From Medicago truncatula (Eukaryota; Streptophyta; Magnoliopsida; Fabales; Fabaceae), in assembly GCF_003473485.1 (NCBI RefSeq), contig NC_053045.1, positions 37,484,494-37,548,493 of the forward strand: a stretch of DNA of 64,000 nt, read 5' to 3'. The notes under the pieces are model-generated. The model saw only the letters and a list, made by a program, of their open reading frames with translations. It did not search any database and was not told where the DNA came from. Made by a program: the position numbers and the translations under genes. Position 1 is the stretch's first letter; every line of letters starts with the position of its first letter. Shown piece after piece: positions 11,532-24,300 of the stretch.

Positions 11532-11711
11532 TATAATTTTTCTGAATACACAAAACATATCTCTTAAAATTTGATTTATTAATTTAGAAAACTCGCAAAT
11601 TCATGAAAGGGACTTTGGCGGTCTCAAATTTATTTTCTATTAATTGATCTGATTGGATGAACTAGAAGTTGAATTGAACTTCTATCATTATATTAGTATA
11701 TATCATTAATA

Positions 11712-12005
11712 CTACATCCGTCCCTAATTATAAAACCCTTTTGAAAAAATAACGGGAATTAAGATAGTGGATAAAGTATTAAATATGTTTGTAATTACTA
11801 TTGTTTTTACAATTTTATCCTTTAAGAAAGAAAGTTGGCTTATGTTTTCAACATTCTATTTATTGCTGATTGAAGAAAAAGATATATAATAAATAGGGGC
11901 ATGTATGTAAAGAAATAATTAATGTAGTTGGAAATAGAAAAGGGGTCTTATAAAAAGGGACAAATTTTTTTCTCAAAAGGGTCTTATAATTAGGGACGGA
12001 GGTAG
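11712..12005. mobile_element. Stowaway-type MITE, sister of the copy at 420-920
   Basis: The ends CTACATCCGTCCCTAATTAT and the complement of CTACCTCCGTCCCTAATTAT are flanked by TA at both sides. It lacks the nested insertion found in the copy at 420-920, and therefore shows what that copy looked like before it was interrupted. Confidence 0.9.
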
Positions 12006-12043
12006 TAGTTTTTTTCAGAAGATTAAAAGATTTACTTTGTCAA

Positions 12044-12155
12044 AAAGTATAGTTTAGTTGATAGGGATATTGCATATTATATACAGGGGATACTTCACTT
12101 CTCAACAATTTAATTGTGTGAGTTTTAGCCACTAGAATACTTGGATAAAAAAAAG
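12044..12155 (+). mobile_element. Degenerate SINE (family A), B box deleted
   Basis: The sequence parallels the SINE at 27913-28035: TTTAGTTGATAGGGATAT, then CATTTTATATGCAGGGG-like sequence, then CTTCACTTCTC with an ACAATTTAATTGTGTGAG tail. The GGTTCGAACCC box is missing through a short deletion. Confidence 0.55.
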
Positions 12156-12263
12156 AAAAGAAGAGACATGAGTAGCAACTTGTTTGTTCTAAAAAAATTG
12201 AGAATGTATTTCTTTTAAATAATCTACTCAACAACGACTTAATTATATAGAGAATATATAAAT

Positions 12264-12548
12264 GGGTTAATTAAGTTTTTGGTCCCTATAAATATCTGCA
12301 ATTTTGTTTTTAGTCCCTATAAAAATAAATCACACTTTTTAGTCCCTACAAAATTTTCTGTTAGTGTTTTTAGTCCCTATAAAATTTTCTGTCAGCATTT
12401 TTAGTCCCTATAAAAAATTTCCATCAACATTTTTAATCCCTAAAATGCTTAAGGAAAATGTCACAGGGACTAAAAAGTGTGATTTTATTTTGTAGGGACT
12501 AAAAACAAAACTGTGAATATTTATAGGGACTAAAAACTTAATTAACCC
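12264..12548. mobile_element. Mutator-like MITE, 285 bp, 9-bp target duplication
   Basis: A perfect 9-bp repeat TATATAAAT flanks the element (12255-12263 and 12549-12557). The termini GGGTTAATTAAGTTTTTGG and their complement are inverted. Inside, TTTTAGTCCCTATAAAA words repeat. The 9-bp duplication supports a Mutator-like origin. No protein is encoded. Confidence 0.85.
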
Positions 12549-12557
12549 TATATAAAT

Positions 12558-13489
12558 TTATAGGGTTAATTATTTTATTTTATTTTATAGAATTTAAGTA
12601 CACATGAAAATTTGATTTTTTTTTAGTTTTCTAACGTGTTTGTGTATAGGAGGTAATTATTTTTAAGGCCTTGTCCGATATTAAATGTGAGCATCTCTCT
12701 CAACTAAAATTTTAAGTCTTGATTCATCATGCAGTAAAAGTTTAGCTTTTTTTTTTCTTTTTGTGAAATCCTAACTCTCGTTGGTTCGATTTCTTTTAAT
12801 TAGGACCAATAAAATCTCCAAAAATTTCCATACGTAAAATTGCAGAGAGGTCTAGGAAATTGACCTAGAAGAAAACGACATTTTTATTCTACATGTTGTA
12901 AAATTATTACTTAAAATTAAATTAAGAGACAAACGATCGTAATTAAACTCACTCATTGAGTTTGGGGATAGGACCACAGGCGAGGACCACATACTACTTT
13001 TCAAGTCCAGCTCTACGATGGAAGAATATCTAAAAAGTTGTCCAAAACGCCAATAATGAGATAGACATCACTTTTTTTAAAATAGAAGCTGACAATCTTC
13101 ATGGTCCTTATGATTGAGATGATAATTTGATTTATGAATCAAACAGATGTGATAAGCTAGCAATCTTTATCAGATAAAAATTGTCATATATATTATTATG
13201 AAAGTTATAAACACTTTCTATAGTTATTATGAATATCTTTAGGGTAAAGTTGTTTTAAGTGTCATATTGTTGCTTTAAGTTGACTAGTTATGTTCAACAC
13301 TTATAAATCTCATACTACATAATAATCTCTCTCCAATTTTGTTAAAGAAGTCCCACATTAAAATGTAACATATGCATACAAGAGTAATTTTTTTAAGAGG
13401 TTAAAATTGAATATATTACAAAATCAAAATATCATTCCTAGTATAAGGAAAAACATGAAAAGAAATAACTACTAGTCAATGCCCAACAT
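12558..13489. other. Intergenic, no gene seen
   Basis: This is AT-rich sequence with no coding region, tRNA or element terminus that I can support. Confidence 0.45.
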
Positions 13490-14440
13490 TGTGAACGGAT
13501 TAAACCACCAATCATGATAATTGAAAGGAAGAGAAGCACATTTCGCCTTCAACCACATGAATACCAATTATCGAGCATTCTTTACCATCAAATAACCTGT
13601 TATTTCTTTGTTTCCAAATTTCCCACACGCTAGCATACCAAATCAGCTGAATAATTGATTGCCGCCCCTTAGAGCCACCACCGCCGACATAGCTAAACTG
13701 ATCCGCAACACAAACAGGGAGTACTGAAGAGACGCCAAGCCAACAATGAATAAAGTGCCAAGCTGGCCCAAAATAGCAACAATGTAGAAATAAATGTGAG
13801 GAAGTTTCCAAAGAACCCCAACCACCAAACACACAACTGAGAATCATTATCTATAACTCCATGGTGAAGCAGGTTATCTTTTGTAGGCAACCTATCACGA
13901 AACAGACACCAAACAAAAAACACAACCTTCAGAGAGATATCCTTATGGCAAAGGGACTTCTTAGCCACCGTAGCAGCAACATGGTGATGATTAGACAAGA
14001 ATTTATAAGCACTACGAACAGAAAAAGCATGAGTCGATTCCAAGTTCCAATGCCATCTATCATCCTTTTCAACCTGCAAAATTACATTTGGAAGCAATAA
14101 ACTAAGTTCCCCCACCAGCTCCCCTTCCCACGTGAACAACCTTCGCCACCACTTCCACGCCCCTCCATCCTCCCCCCAGCCTAACTGACACATGTCAAAC
14201 ACGGACACCCCCTTAAACAACGACATGTCGAACAACCTGCTAAACCTGTCCTTAAACGACACGCCACCGACCAACACATCTGAACAAAAAAGAGTATGTT
14301 TCCCATTTTCCACGGAACGACTAACATGATCACTAAACCAACCCTCCTTACACAAGGCAACAATATCACATCACCAAATAGAGACATCACGCACTCCATC
14401 CAACAATCGGCATACAAGAGTAATGAAAAATGTATCCTAC
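13490..14440 (-). mobile_element. LINE 3' relic with zinc-binding RT-associated domain
   Basis: On the minus strand a frame starting near 14355 encodes the linker typical of plant LINEs (WKWWRRLFTWE, then FSVRSAYKFL) followed by VFFVWCLFRDRLPTKDNLLHHG of the zf-RVT domain. A frameshift near 13830 moves to CVFGGWGSLETSSHLFLHC, then LIWYASVWEIWKQRNNRLF. The order matches the C-terminal half of LINE ORF2. At least one frameshift makes it defective; the RT core is absent. Confidence 0.85.
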
Positions 14441-15293
14441 GTGAAAAATGATCTTTGGACCTAGTTTGAATTACACGGTCTTAAGTTGATTTTTTTTTTT
14501 TTTTAATTTGATATTTGAGATTAAAGTTAAAAAAACAAATATATTTATTTACTCTAGGGTTCGACCCACCCAAAAAAATGTCCACAGATGTACCCTACAA
14601 TAAAAATTGTATTTAGTGGTAGTTTGTGTGTAATAATTGCAAGTACTTATTATTCATGTTTCATAAATCCACACATGTACCCCACCGTTTACAATGTTAA
14701 ATAACCTCCTATAAATGCCAGTTATCTGGGGTGCATGAATCACAATCTTGTATGATGTTTGATTCTATATGTTAAATTGTGTGATTGTTGATAAGATATG
14801 CTACTATTGCCGAATAGTGTTTTAGTATGTTATGTTATACTCCACTATCGTTATATATTTTCAAAAGGTTACCCATTTTGTATGTTTGTTTTTGACTACT
14901 TGCACAATCCTTTGTTCGAGTAGATGACAAGATGGTAACATTTGAGGAAGAGATCGAAGCTAAACAACAGAAGGAGTGATCGATATGCCGTTGACACAAT
15001 ATATAGTTGTTTATTTTACGTCGTTAATAAGTTAGTTGGTGTATTATGTGACAGTTAAAGTTTTGTAGAGTTATCTTTGCTTAATGCGACAAACCTTTAG
15101 GTTGCATTCTTTTGATCTAATAAAATTATTCCACGATCAATTTTATTTAGGGTTAATTTTTCAAATTGTCATTTATAATATACGTAAAATCTGAAAAATA
15201 TCATTATAATAGAAAAATACAAAGATTCTACCTCTATAATTTGAAATTCTTTCTATGTTGTCTTCCAACAACCTCGTTACAGAGGAGACGCTG
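14441..15293. other. Intergenic, no gene seen
   Basis: This is AT-rich sequence with a 16-T run near 14489-14504. No gene or clear element ends are seen. Confidence 0.4.
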
Positions 15294-15310
15294 ATATGTT
15301 AAGGAGTCTT

Positions 15311-15403
15311 TTTTTTTTTTTTTGTGGTAGTCGGGGTTCGAACTCCGGATCATGCATATATTATGCATTATTTATACCAATTAAGCTAAGCTCACGAGAA
15401 CAT
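15311..15403 (-). mobile_element. tRNA-derived SINE (family A) with 17-bp target duplication
   Basis: On the minus strand the element reads TGAGCTTAGCTTAATTGGTA (A-box region), then GAGTTCGAACCCCGAC (B-box region), then CTACCACAAA and a poly-A (a T-run on the plus strand at 15308-15323). The flanks ATATGTTAAGGAGTCTT (15294-15310) and ATATGTTAAGTAGTCTT (15404-15420) are a 17-bp target duplication with one difference. This settles it as a retroposed SINE and not a tRNA gene. Confidence 0.85.
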
Positions 15404-15431
15404 ATATGTTAAGTAGTCTTGTTACATGGCT

Positions 15432-16352
15432 GTTGCCACGTGAATTTTTTTTGTGACATGCCAATTTTTTTTCTTCTCAAAATTGTTTTTTCCCTCACAA
15501 TTTTTTAGCCTCAATTTCTTTTCCTAACATTAATTGAGGTGCTGCAATAAAGGAAAAAAATGGATCATTTTTCCTAGTAAATGTAAATGCAAGAAAAGTG
15601 ATCTAAATGTTAAATTTTTTTATGATTTTTTGGAGGCATGTCTAAGACGTTAAAATAAAGTCTCTTACATAAAATTTAAATTTTCTAATATGAGACGAAT
15701 TACTTATGAATTTTTAAAGCGTCAACAACTCAAAAATCAAAACAACTAAAATCTCAACTTAGAAATCAAATTTTGAGCTAAAGTTTTGCAGAAACGTCCA
15801 TAAAAGTACTTAGAAAACATATGCAAAGTTTCATAGCATTCAATTTATTTGATTTTTGTTCCTCATAATTATGAATTTCTTAAAAAATCAAAATAAAATG
15901 AGACGTCTTCAGATTGCTATGAAACTTTGCAAATACTTTCTATATCTTTTTTATAGAGGTCTCTAAAAAAATGTGCTCAAAATTCGGTTTGATGTCGTGG
16001 TTTCCGTTGATTTGATTATTGAGTTTTTAAAGCTTTTAAAAACTTATAATTAGTTTGTTTGTTGTCGAAAAATTATAGTTTTATGTGGGAGACTTTATTT
16101 CGGCGTCCAAAACATATCAGTAAATATAATGAAAAAATAGCATCTAAGTTATTTATTTTTTTTGGTCAGATAGTCTAACGGCTAGAATTCACCTTATATC
16201 TAAGTCACTTTTTTAAACTTTATGTTTAGAGAAAAAAAATGATCCATTTTTTCTTTATTTGAGCCCCTCGATTAATGTTATAAAAAAAGTTTGAGCCAAA
16301 AAAATTCAAGGAAAAATATATAACGTCATCATAAAATTTCCCATGGCAGCAA
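15432..16352. mobile_element. Foldback element, about 0.9 kb, near full-length inverted arms
   Basis: The two halves are imperfect inverted copies around a centre near 15875. Matching words include TAACATTAATTGAGG (15524) with TAACATTAATCGAGG on the other strand (near 16276), AATGGATCATTTTT in both arms, AATAAAGTCTC in both arms, and GCAAAGTTTCATAGCA close to the centre in both arms. The right arm carries a small SINE-head insertion (about 16155-16200). No coding capacity was found. Such structure fits a foldback or Mutator-like element; the superfamily is unresolved. Confidence 0.75.
16155..16200 (+). mobile_element. SINE head fragment (family B) inside the foldback
   Basis: GGTCAGATAGTCTAACGGCT followed by AGAATTCACCTTAT matches the head of the SINE at 51786. 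It is flanked by ATCTAAGTTA and ATCTAAGTCA, a probable 10-bp target duplication. The corresponding stretch is absent from the left arm of the foldback. Confidence 0.6.
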
Positions 16353-16914
16353 CTAGTGGCCAGTGGCCGAATCAGAAAAAAATTCCATGTGGGGCACAAA
16401 ATTTATGTTGTCTTAACCATTAAACACAAAGTTGATAAAAAGAAACTACACACAATAATCATGCTAACAAATGTTTTTAAAATATTTGTTAAAGATTCAA
16501 AATTAGAAATGATTGATGAAATTTAGGTAGAAACAATATTTTTTTTTTGTTATTTTAATATGTTGAATGTACAATTTTTAAGATAAAATTTTCATTTTAA
16601 ACTTCTTAACAATTGCTTTAAGAATAGTCGTTAGCATTTCCTTAAAATAATTCTCAATGCGACCTGAGTAACTTCAAATCATCAAGAAGCAAGTTTTGCA
16701 TATTCGCAAACCTAAATAAAAAATATTTAAGCACACGCATAAATATAAAAAATTAAAAGAAATGTAATTTAGACACATCATTTAACACTATTTAATTCTT
16801 TTCTCTTTAAATTGTGTTACTATGTGAGTGTATCCAAACATAATTTATTTGGGTTGTGACTAGATAAGTGTTCTAATTGTTTGTATTCTCAACGTGAGTT
16901 AACTCACGTAGGTG

Positions 16915-17491
16915 TAGGGGTGAGAATAGGTCAGGTCAGACCAGACTTTGATAGGTCTGATCTTGGCCTACTTACAAGCTTGAGCCTGGCCTATGGCCTA
17001 TCATATGCCATTTTTCTTGACTTGACCTGGCCTATTTAAAAGTCTGGCTTGGCCTGAAAGCCTATTTCCAAGCCTACTTTACATTAAGGTCATCAAATAG
17101 TTCATTTGATCTACTAAATAGGTTAAACAGACCTTAAAGCCTACTAAAAAGCTTATTTCACTGCAAGCAAATTTTAACAAGATTAAAGTTTACTTAAAAG
17201 TCTATTACGACAAAGCCTATTATGGGACTGACAGATAGAGAAAAATATGTTTCTCTTTTTAATGTATGCAATTATTTTAATATTAAAAATATATTTTTTA
17301 ATAGATAGATATTAATAGGTCGGCCTATCAGCCTTAACAAGCTTTTCTGGAAGCCTATGTCTGACCTATTTAACTAAATATGCTTTTTAAAAAGCTTAAG
17401 CCTTGGTCTTTCTACTAAACAGGTCAGGTCAGACCATAGCAGGCCAAACCGTAGACCCCCTGTAGGTCGGCTTGACTTATTTTCAACCCTA
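16915..17491. mobile_element. hAT-like MITE, 577 bp, 8-bp target duplication
   Basis: A perfect 8-bp repeat CGTAGGTG flanks the element (16907-16914 and 17492-17499). The termini TAGGGGTGAGAATAGGTC and TAGGGTTGAAAATAAGTC are inverted. Subterminal regions repeat AGGTCAGGTCAGACC and GGCCTA words in both orientations. Confidence 0.85.
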
Positions 17492-17649
17492 CGTAGGTGT
17501 ATTTCTAAGCGGGAATAAGTAAAAACAAATGGGAGAAGAGCGATTCAAGTATTTCTTGATAGACTTAAAACTAAGAGAAGAAGAAGCCATCCCTTATAAG
17601 CCTTGTGTTGTATCATGCTCAATCGTGGCAAATCCAAACTCTTAGAGGA

Positions 17650-17725
17650 AAAGGACCAAGTGAAATGATATTTGTACAACCATTTTATTACAACTTTTTG
17701 ATAACTTTCTCTCTCATACTCAGAT
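17650..17725 (-). repeat. Dispersed repeat copy 2 (GTATGAGAGAGAAAGTTGTC family)
   Basis: The complement of this stretch reads GTATGAGAGAGAAAGTTATC and ends with TGTACAAATATCATTTC, matching 5525-5590 and 23415-23480. Confidence 0.65.
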
Positions 17726-18043
17726 TATATTCTTATTCTCTCTCTTTCTTTTTCTCTGTCTATTGTTTTGGACCAATGAGAAGAGAACAAATTAAAGTTG
17801 TCAACAAAATTATACCAAATGGATGTACATATATCACTACTCAAGAACCAATGGTCCATACACTACTTTTTAAGATGAGCTCAAAATTTTAGTTGTCCAA
17901 AAATGAAACTTTGTGAGACGTCACTTTCCAAAGGTAGAAGATTATGTCGGTTATGGCCCCCCCTTTCGTCTTCATGACTAAGACCATGATATGACCTAGT
18001 TCCAATTTTCACCTCACATTTTTTGTGGTACATTCACTTCAAC

Positions 18044-18472
18044 TTTTTTAGGTTTAAATGTGTCTTTGGTCCTTGCACTTTCATCAGATTTTGGCATTGG
18101 TTTCTGCACTTTTTTTTATTTGACATTGGTCTCTGCACTTTGTAAAAATATTGGTATTGGTCCCTCTGTTAACTTTCTGTTAAAAAAAAACACAAAATCA
18201 ACAGAGTGCCACGTGGCCCAATCATTTCCGCCACGTGGCACCAATATCAATATTTTTACAAAGTGCAGGGACCAATACCAATATTTTTACAAAGTGCCGG
18301 GACTAATACAAATAGTTTTGTGTTTTTTTTAACAGAAAATTAATAGAGGGACCGATACCAATATTTTTACAAAGTGCAGAGACCAATTCCAAACAAAAAA
18401 AGTGTAGGGATCAATACCAAAATCTGATGAAAATGCAAGGACTAAAGGCATTTCTTGATGTAACTAAAAAAA
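18044..18472. mobile_element. Foldback MITE with TTGGTCCTTGCA arms
   Basis: The left arm GGTCCTTGCACTTTCATCAG and right arm CTGATGAAAATGCAAGGACT are inverted. The interior repeats ACCAATACCAATATTTTTAC and the mirror pair GCCACGTGG. Outer edges are approximate because no clean target duplication was seen. Confidence 0.7.
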
Positions 18473-19213
18473 TGACGCATGCCTTGTTTTTTGTCCAAAC
18501 AATTACTGACAATGAAGTCAGCTTCTATTTTAGAAACCAACATAAGAGATGTTCATATTTTAACCGATACAAATCAAACCACATATGATTCAAATAAAGT
18601 AAAAAACTACTAAAAATGTTATCTTATGAAAATCATTGAAATCGAGTAAGATATCATTCATATCTAGATCCAAGGTTATATAAATTTGGTCAGGTACGGG
18701 TTCATTGTGACCCACGTATACCTAACTATTAACTATATAACTCGCAGTACCCTTTAAATGCAGGTGTGTATGTGTTACAACGAGCTTAGCAAAGATCACA
18801 TGGGAGCATGTACTTTTGTTTGGACTCATGTGACCATGTGATAGTGCCATAACTGATAATAGTTGTGCGTGTACCTAAAATAAAACACGATTTTTGTGAG
18901 ATTTTCTTTTTTCATGGCAGAGATTTTTTATTCATACAAATAAAATAATAGTCTTTGAAAATGAATATTTTAACTTATATGGGAAAATTATATTCTAAAA
19001 AAAAGGGAAAATTATAATGATTTTCCCTTTGATTTGATTAACTGCCACACACCTCTCCACAAATTTAAAATGTACAGTAACCTGACCTCAATTGATGTCT
19101 ATTAACCATCCATTTAGTTCAAGGAAAAAATATTTCCAGCAGCTTAGCGTTACATTTGAAAGTTCAAAACCTTGTATGTAGGTCATATGTTTTCTATATA
19201 GACAAATGTTATT

Positions 19214-19785
19214 AGGCATGACAATGAGGTGGGCTGGAGACGGGTTTTGCCTTCTCAATCCCCATCACCTACTTTAATATACTTACATGTTACCCTACTT
19301 ATACTTGATGGGGATGAGAAATTGAATCTCATCCCCGTCTCCAACGGGTTCAGATATTCTCGCTCCATCCTCGTCCCCGCATTGAATCAATTTTTTTTAA
19401 TAAAAAAAGAGTTTTTTTTTTTTAAACTTTAATGGTAATGTTGTAATGCATTATCCAACAATTTGCGCTTATTTTAACCTTTCCTTACCGAATAATTTAG
19501 TTGCTCCTTTAACTATCAATGAAAGTTCTTATATCATGACAATTATCAAATCAAATAACATAGCATATCATTATCAACTCCCTCAACAAAAACAAAATAT
19601 GACCTTTCTACATTCGGATAGGGTTTGGGTATGGGTTCGGGGTGGGTACATATATCCCCGTTACCCGTCACGTACCCGTATTTTGAAATCGGGGAAAACC
19701 CAAACCCTATCAAAGCGGGGAAAACCCGTCAAATCGAAGTTGGTTTGGGCGGGTACCCATGACACTGATTTTGTTGCCATGTCTT
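19214..19785. mobile_element. TIR element, 572 bp, with 8-9 bp target duplication
   Basis: The repeat AATGTTATT flanks the element (19205-19213 and 19786-19794). Its ends AGGCATGACAA and the complement of TAAGACATGGCAA are short imperfect inverted repeats. GGGTACCC-like G/C-rich words lie near the right end. The duplication length (8 or 9 bp) leaves hAT or Mutator-like open. Confidence 0.7.
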
Positions 19786-19794
19786 AATGTTATT

Positions 19795-21369
19795 GTATTA
19801 GTTTTTTTTTTTTTTGACAAACTAGTAGTATATTAGTTATTATTTTCTTCTTTAAAAAATGTTGCTATTTACTCCTTTAAGAAAATTTGAGCTATGATCA
19901 TTTGACTCTTTCAACTCCTTTAATACGGTCATATGTATTTTTCTAACTTTTACGACATCTTTACATCATTGGCGGAGCTAGAAATTTTATAGAGTCTACG
20001 AATATTTTAACTGTAAATTCACATGCGACATAATATATAAATAGTAGAAGTGATTGTAAGTTGTAACTTGATAGTATGTCATTTTGTCTAATAAATCATT
20101 ATGAATAGTGATTCAAATTTTGTTACCATAAATTAAATGAGCAATGAAGTATATATAGATTTTGATTTCTATGGAGTATAGAGTATTTCTGTGAGTAATA
20201 GTATTGATTTGGGTGAATGGTATAATAGTTCATAGTTAGAGAGAATTATTCGTTAAGACGCTTCAAGAATTTAATCTTAAATTGATTATAGTAATCAATT
20301 TCAAATTCCAATGATATTAATTATAATATTTTATTATATTGATTAAACTAATTTTAGTGGTAATTTTATGAATTATTCATTTCTAGAATTTATAGTAGAA
20401 TAGAAAGAAGAAAAAAACCAATGATAAGTTTTAGTAACAGCCGCAACCATAGGTAGAGGTTCTTGATGTTTTAAAAATGACATCCTTAGAAATACCTACG
20501 GTTTTGTTCGTAAGTAAAGGTGGAAGTGACAACCCAAATGGATTCAGCTACGGAAATTAACCCTATAGTAACAGATTTCGGTGGTCACTACAAATCAAAT
20601 TTCTTGAAGTGATATAAAGAAAATTTGGATTAATCCGGAGCATGTGCCCAGATTCGCCGGATGGTAAAACCGCCTTTGTCTGCAACTTATTGTAGATTAA
20701 GATAGCACTAATATATGCTATGAATTATCATACTTTTTTTTGGACATAAATCATATGAATTATATCATGCTCTAGATGGTTGAGGGCATTAACACTGGTG
20801 CCCAACCAATTAATAAGCCTAACAATATGAATCAAAATTCTTAAAAATGGAACGGTTAATATCCCAAAATATAAGATTGACTTAGTAATTGTCCTGAGAA
20901 AGTTAAAGAATGAAGTGGTAAATTATGGTCTTAGATTTGATTTCGACCTCCAACAAACACCATCAAAGCCGACGTACATGCAAGATCATTTTCAAAACAT
21001 TATTTTGAGCAATCATTATCTTTAATTTATTTTTTTTATCATTTATTTTTAAGAAGTCAAAATAAAATATATTAATATCAAAATTTAATTTCTTTGTTTT
21101 ATCTCATATATAAATTATCTTAATTCATCATCGATATAGGTATTTTTGTATTCTCTTGAATTTTTCTTAAAGAAACTTCACACATATTTAATCTATATTA
21201 CACAACCCTAGCTAGCTAAATGAAACATACATACTTTTTTTTTAAGAGAACATGCATACATTCTTCTTTTTATCAACTTATATATACTTATGAATTAATA
21301 TTCTTTATCAATTAATCATCATCACATCTTATATTTTCTCCTTTACATTTTTTCCCTACTAAAAACAAA
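19795..21369. other. Intergenic, possible CACTA end at 20611
   Basis: No gene is supported. Near 20440-20611, CTACGG words and a terminal ATTTCTTGAAGTG (complement CACTTCAAGAAAT) resemble a mutated CACTA terminus. The segment closest to 21370 is the probable 3' UTR and downstream region of the phospholipase gene. Confidence 0.35.
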
Positions 21370-24300
21370 TCAGGTGGTCCTTGATTGGAAGCTACCAATG
21401 CGATTTTGAATGCGATTTTTAAGCACTAATGCAAGATGATGTGCAATATCTGGTGGATGAGCTTCCAATAGAGGCCGTTCCGGCACAACCCACCGTCCAT
21501 CGGCGGTTTGAACCATCCCTTTATTCTCATCTTGTCTCCAATGTGGTGGAACACCAAACTCACTCCGTAGAAGATCACAGCTCTTATTCACAAGTGCAAT
21601 ATCCCTTTCTGTAACCATATTAAATTTTTTATCTTTCCCATGATACCCATCCATCAAATGCAAAAGTACCTCTAAATTATGTGTACACCCCAAATCACCA
21701 TTTTCCTTCAAAAAAGGACTATTTCTATGATCCAATTTAATTTCAGTTCCAACATGAGCATAACTCCAAGGAAAAGACAATGTATCTTCTATATACTTTT
21801 GAAACTGAAATTTCTCATTGGTTATAATCCCCGGCACGGTTGGAACTTTGTCATGAATATTATGTATTCTCAAAACTTTTACACCAAGTTCTTCACACCT
21901 TTCTTTAAAATGCAAATTCCCAACTCTCGGCCCTGCGAACGAGTAAACCGTTATGGGGACGTTAGTTGTTTTGTCACCATCTTCAATGATGTTCACTCCT
22001 AACTCGGCTATGTCGTAAGCGCTGAGTACGGCTAGGGCAGCACCAAGACTGTGTCCTGTGACTGTGATACTGATTTTTTCACCTTGGTAGAATTGAAGAA
22101 GTCGTTTAATTTCTGAGAGTACTTGTTCTCGAGCTGAGAATGAACAATAAGTGCATGATTGTTCTTTCTTGGTGTATAAATCGTAGAATCCTGTTTCTAC
22201 TTTGATTGATGGGTCGTTTTTGAAGTTTGCTTCGTGTAGTATGTCTTTTAGGTCGTATATCCATTCTATGTATGTCACGGTGCCCCTCCATGCAATCACT
22301 ATATAAAGAGAAAATACTATCTTTAATTGAATAAGCTGAAAAATTAGGAAGTATCTAATATAATCTATCAAAAATGCTCTAATTACAAAGCTTTACTATT
22401 TTTAGTAAAAAAAAAAATTTAACACATCAATAATAATAATAATAACTAGTTGTTTTCAATAGTTTATAAATAATATTTTCAACCAATCTAATTATTTTTA
22501 TGGAGAACACTTTGGTATTTGGTAAAAAATATATTTTAGTCTTTAACACATTATTTTACTATACAAATTAACCTTAACCAATTATTTCTTCTAAAAGAAT
22601 GAATAAATTAAATTTCAATTATATATTGAGATGGTGGATAATACATGATGAAAAGATAGAGAATATTTCTCTCAAAAAAATGATAGAGAATATTGTTATA
22701 AAAAAAAGATGGAGAGTATGTTTGTCAAAAAAAAAAAAAAAGATGGAGAGTATATAGATATTTAGGCCCTTTCTGATAAAAAAAAAAAAGAAGACATAGT
22801 TGATGATAACTAAACACTTGATAGAGAATAGGTTAGCAAGTTTTCTTTGTGTTTTAGTTAGGTTTGTACGTAAGGTTCATTTAAAGATTATTTTGTTTAA
22901 AAATAATTTTTATGCTGAAAATGAAATAGCTGTTTTGATAGCTTTTGAAGAAAATCATTTTTAATAGAAGAGAGAGAAAATCATTATTTATGGTGTCTAT
23001 GTGTTTTCAACTTGAATGTTTTTTCAACTACAGTAAACCGTCTGATTTCTTAAAATTCTCGGTTGTTATCTGAGTTGTAAAAGTTTAACTTTGTAACCTT
23101 AATGGATAGTAATTCAAGCCGCTCCTCCGTTGTAAAGCGGTCATTAGTACCACGGTTAATTCACCATTTTTTTTTAAAACCGTTTGATTAAATTAGAGAT
23201 TCAACTAACTCCTAAATAAAAAATGGCATGAAGAATTTTTAATTAATTATTTTTTTAATCTACAATAATGAAGGTTAAAAAATAGGAAAAAGTTATATAA
23301 TATAAACTAGAGTTGTATTATTTGAACATCCATACATGTGACAACCAAAATTTTACAAAGGAAATGAGGTAGTGACACAAAAACCAAAACAATAGAAAGA
23401 AAAAATAAAAAGATAATATGAGTATGAGAGAGAAAGTTGTCACAAAGTTGTAAAAAATGGTTGTTCAAATATCATTTCTCTATAAACTATACACTATAAG
23501 CATTAAGTTGTACAAAATTTAGAGTAAAAATTATTAAAAAAATGTTACTCACACCGTTCCTTTTCAGTCGCCGTATCGATTTAAGCTTTTTTCTTACACA
23601 TACTAATAAAATCAATGAATTTTATTACTTTTGATTTTTTGAGGGGTTCTATTACCTTTGATAAAATTATATTTTTTCTATAAATTTATTACCTCTTAAT
23701 TCCATAAATTTCTCTATCTTTCTCCGCATTAAAATTAATTTTTTTTTGGTGTAGCATTAAAAGTAGTTAATATTATTTGAACTTTGAAATTTATGACCAC
23801 CAATCACAAAAATTTTCTTTTAACAAAACCCACATGTTTTTTCCACCAATAACAAAACCCACATGGCAAAAGAATAGCAAGGAAGTATAAATTAATAAAA
23901 ATATGATATAAGCTCTTGATAAGATCATACTATATTAATTGAAAGAACTTTATTTTAATTTTTTTGAATAAGAAATTTATTTTAATGTTGAGTTATTTGA
24001 ACACAAGATTTCCATTGTATACATCTAAGTGAGTAAGTCTAACTCGAGGTGAGAGAACACAAACACCCAAAGAGAGAGAAGAAACAATATATAAATATAT
24101 AGTCTTTTGTGTCAAAAATTCAGTTTGAGAAGCACTTACTATCTTTATTTTATGAGTGGTAAATTAAGAGTATAGGGTACATACCTATGTCACGGCGTCC
24201 TAATCGTTTAATCTCTTCTTCGTTGGTGGAAACAGCTATGTATCCCATCCAATTAGCATAAGGGCTCCAAACAGAAGAGATCTTAGATTTCTTGAAGAAT

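Noticed and set aside
15311..15403. tRNA gene on the minus strand
   Set aside because: The 17-bp target duplication and poly-A tail show a retroposed SINE.
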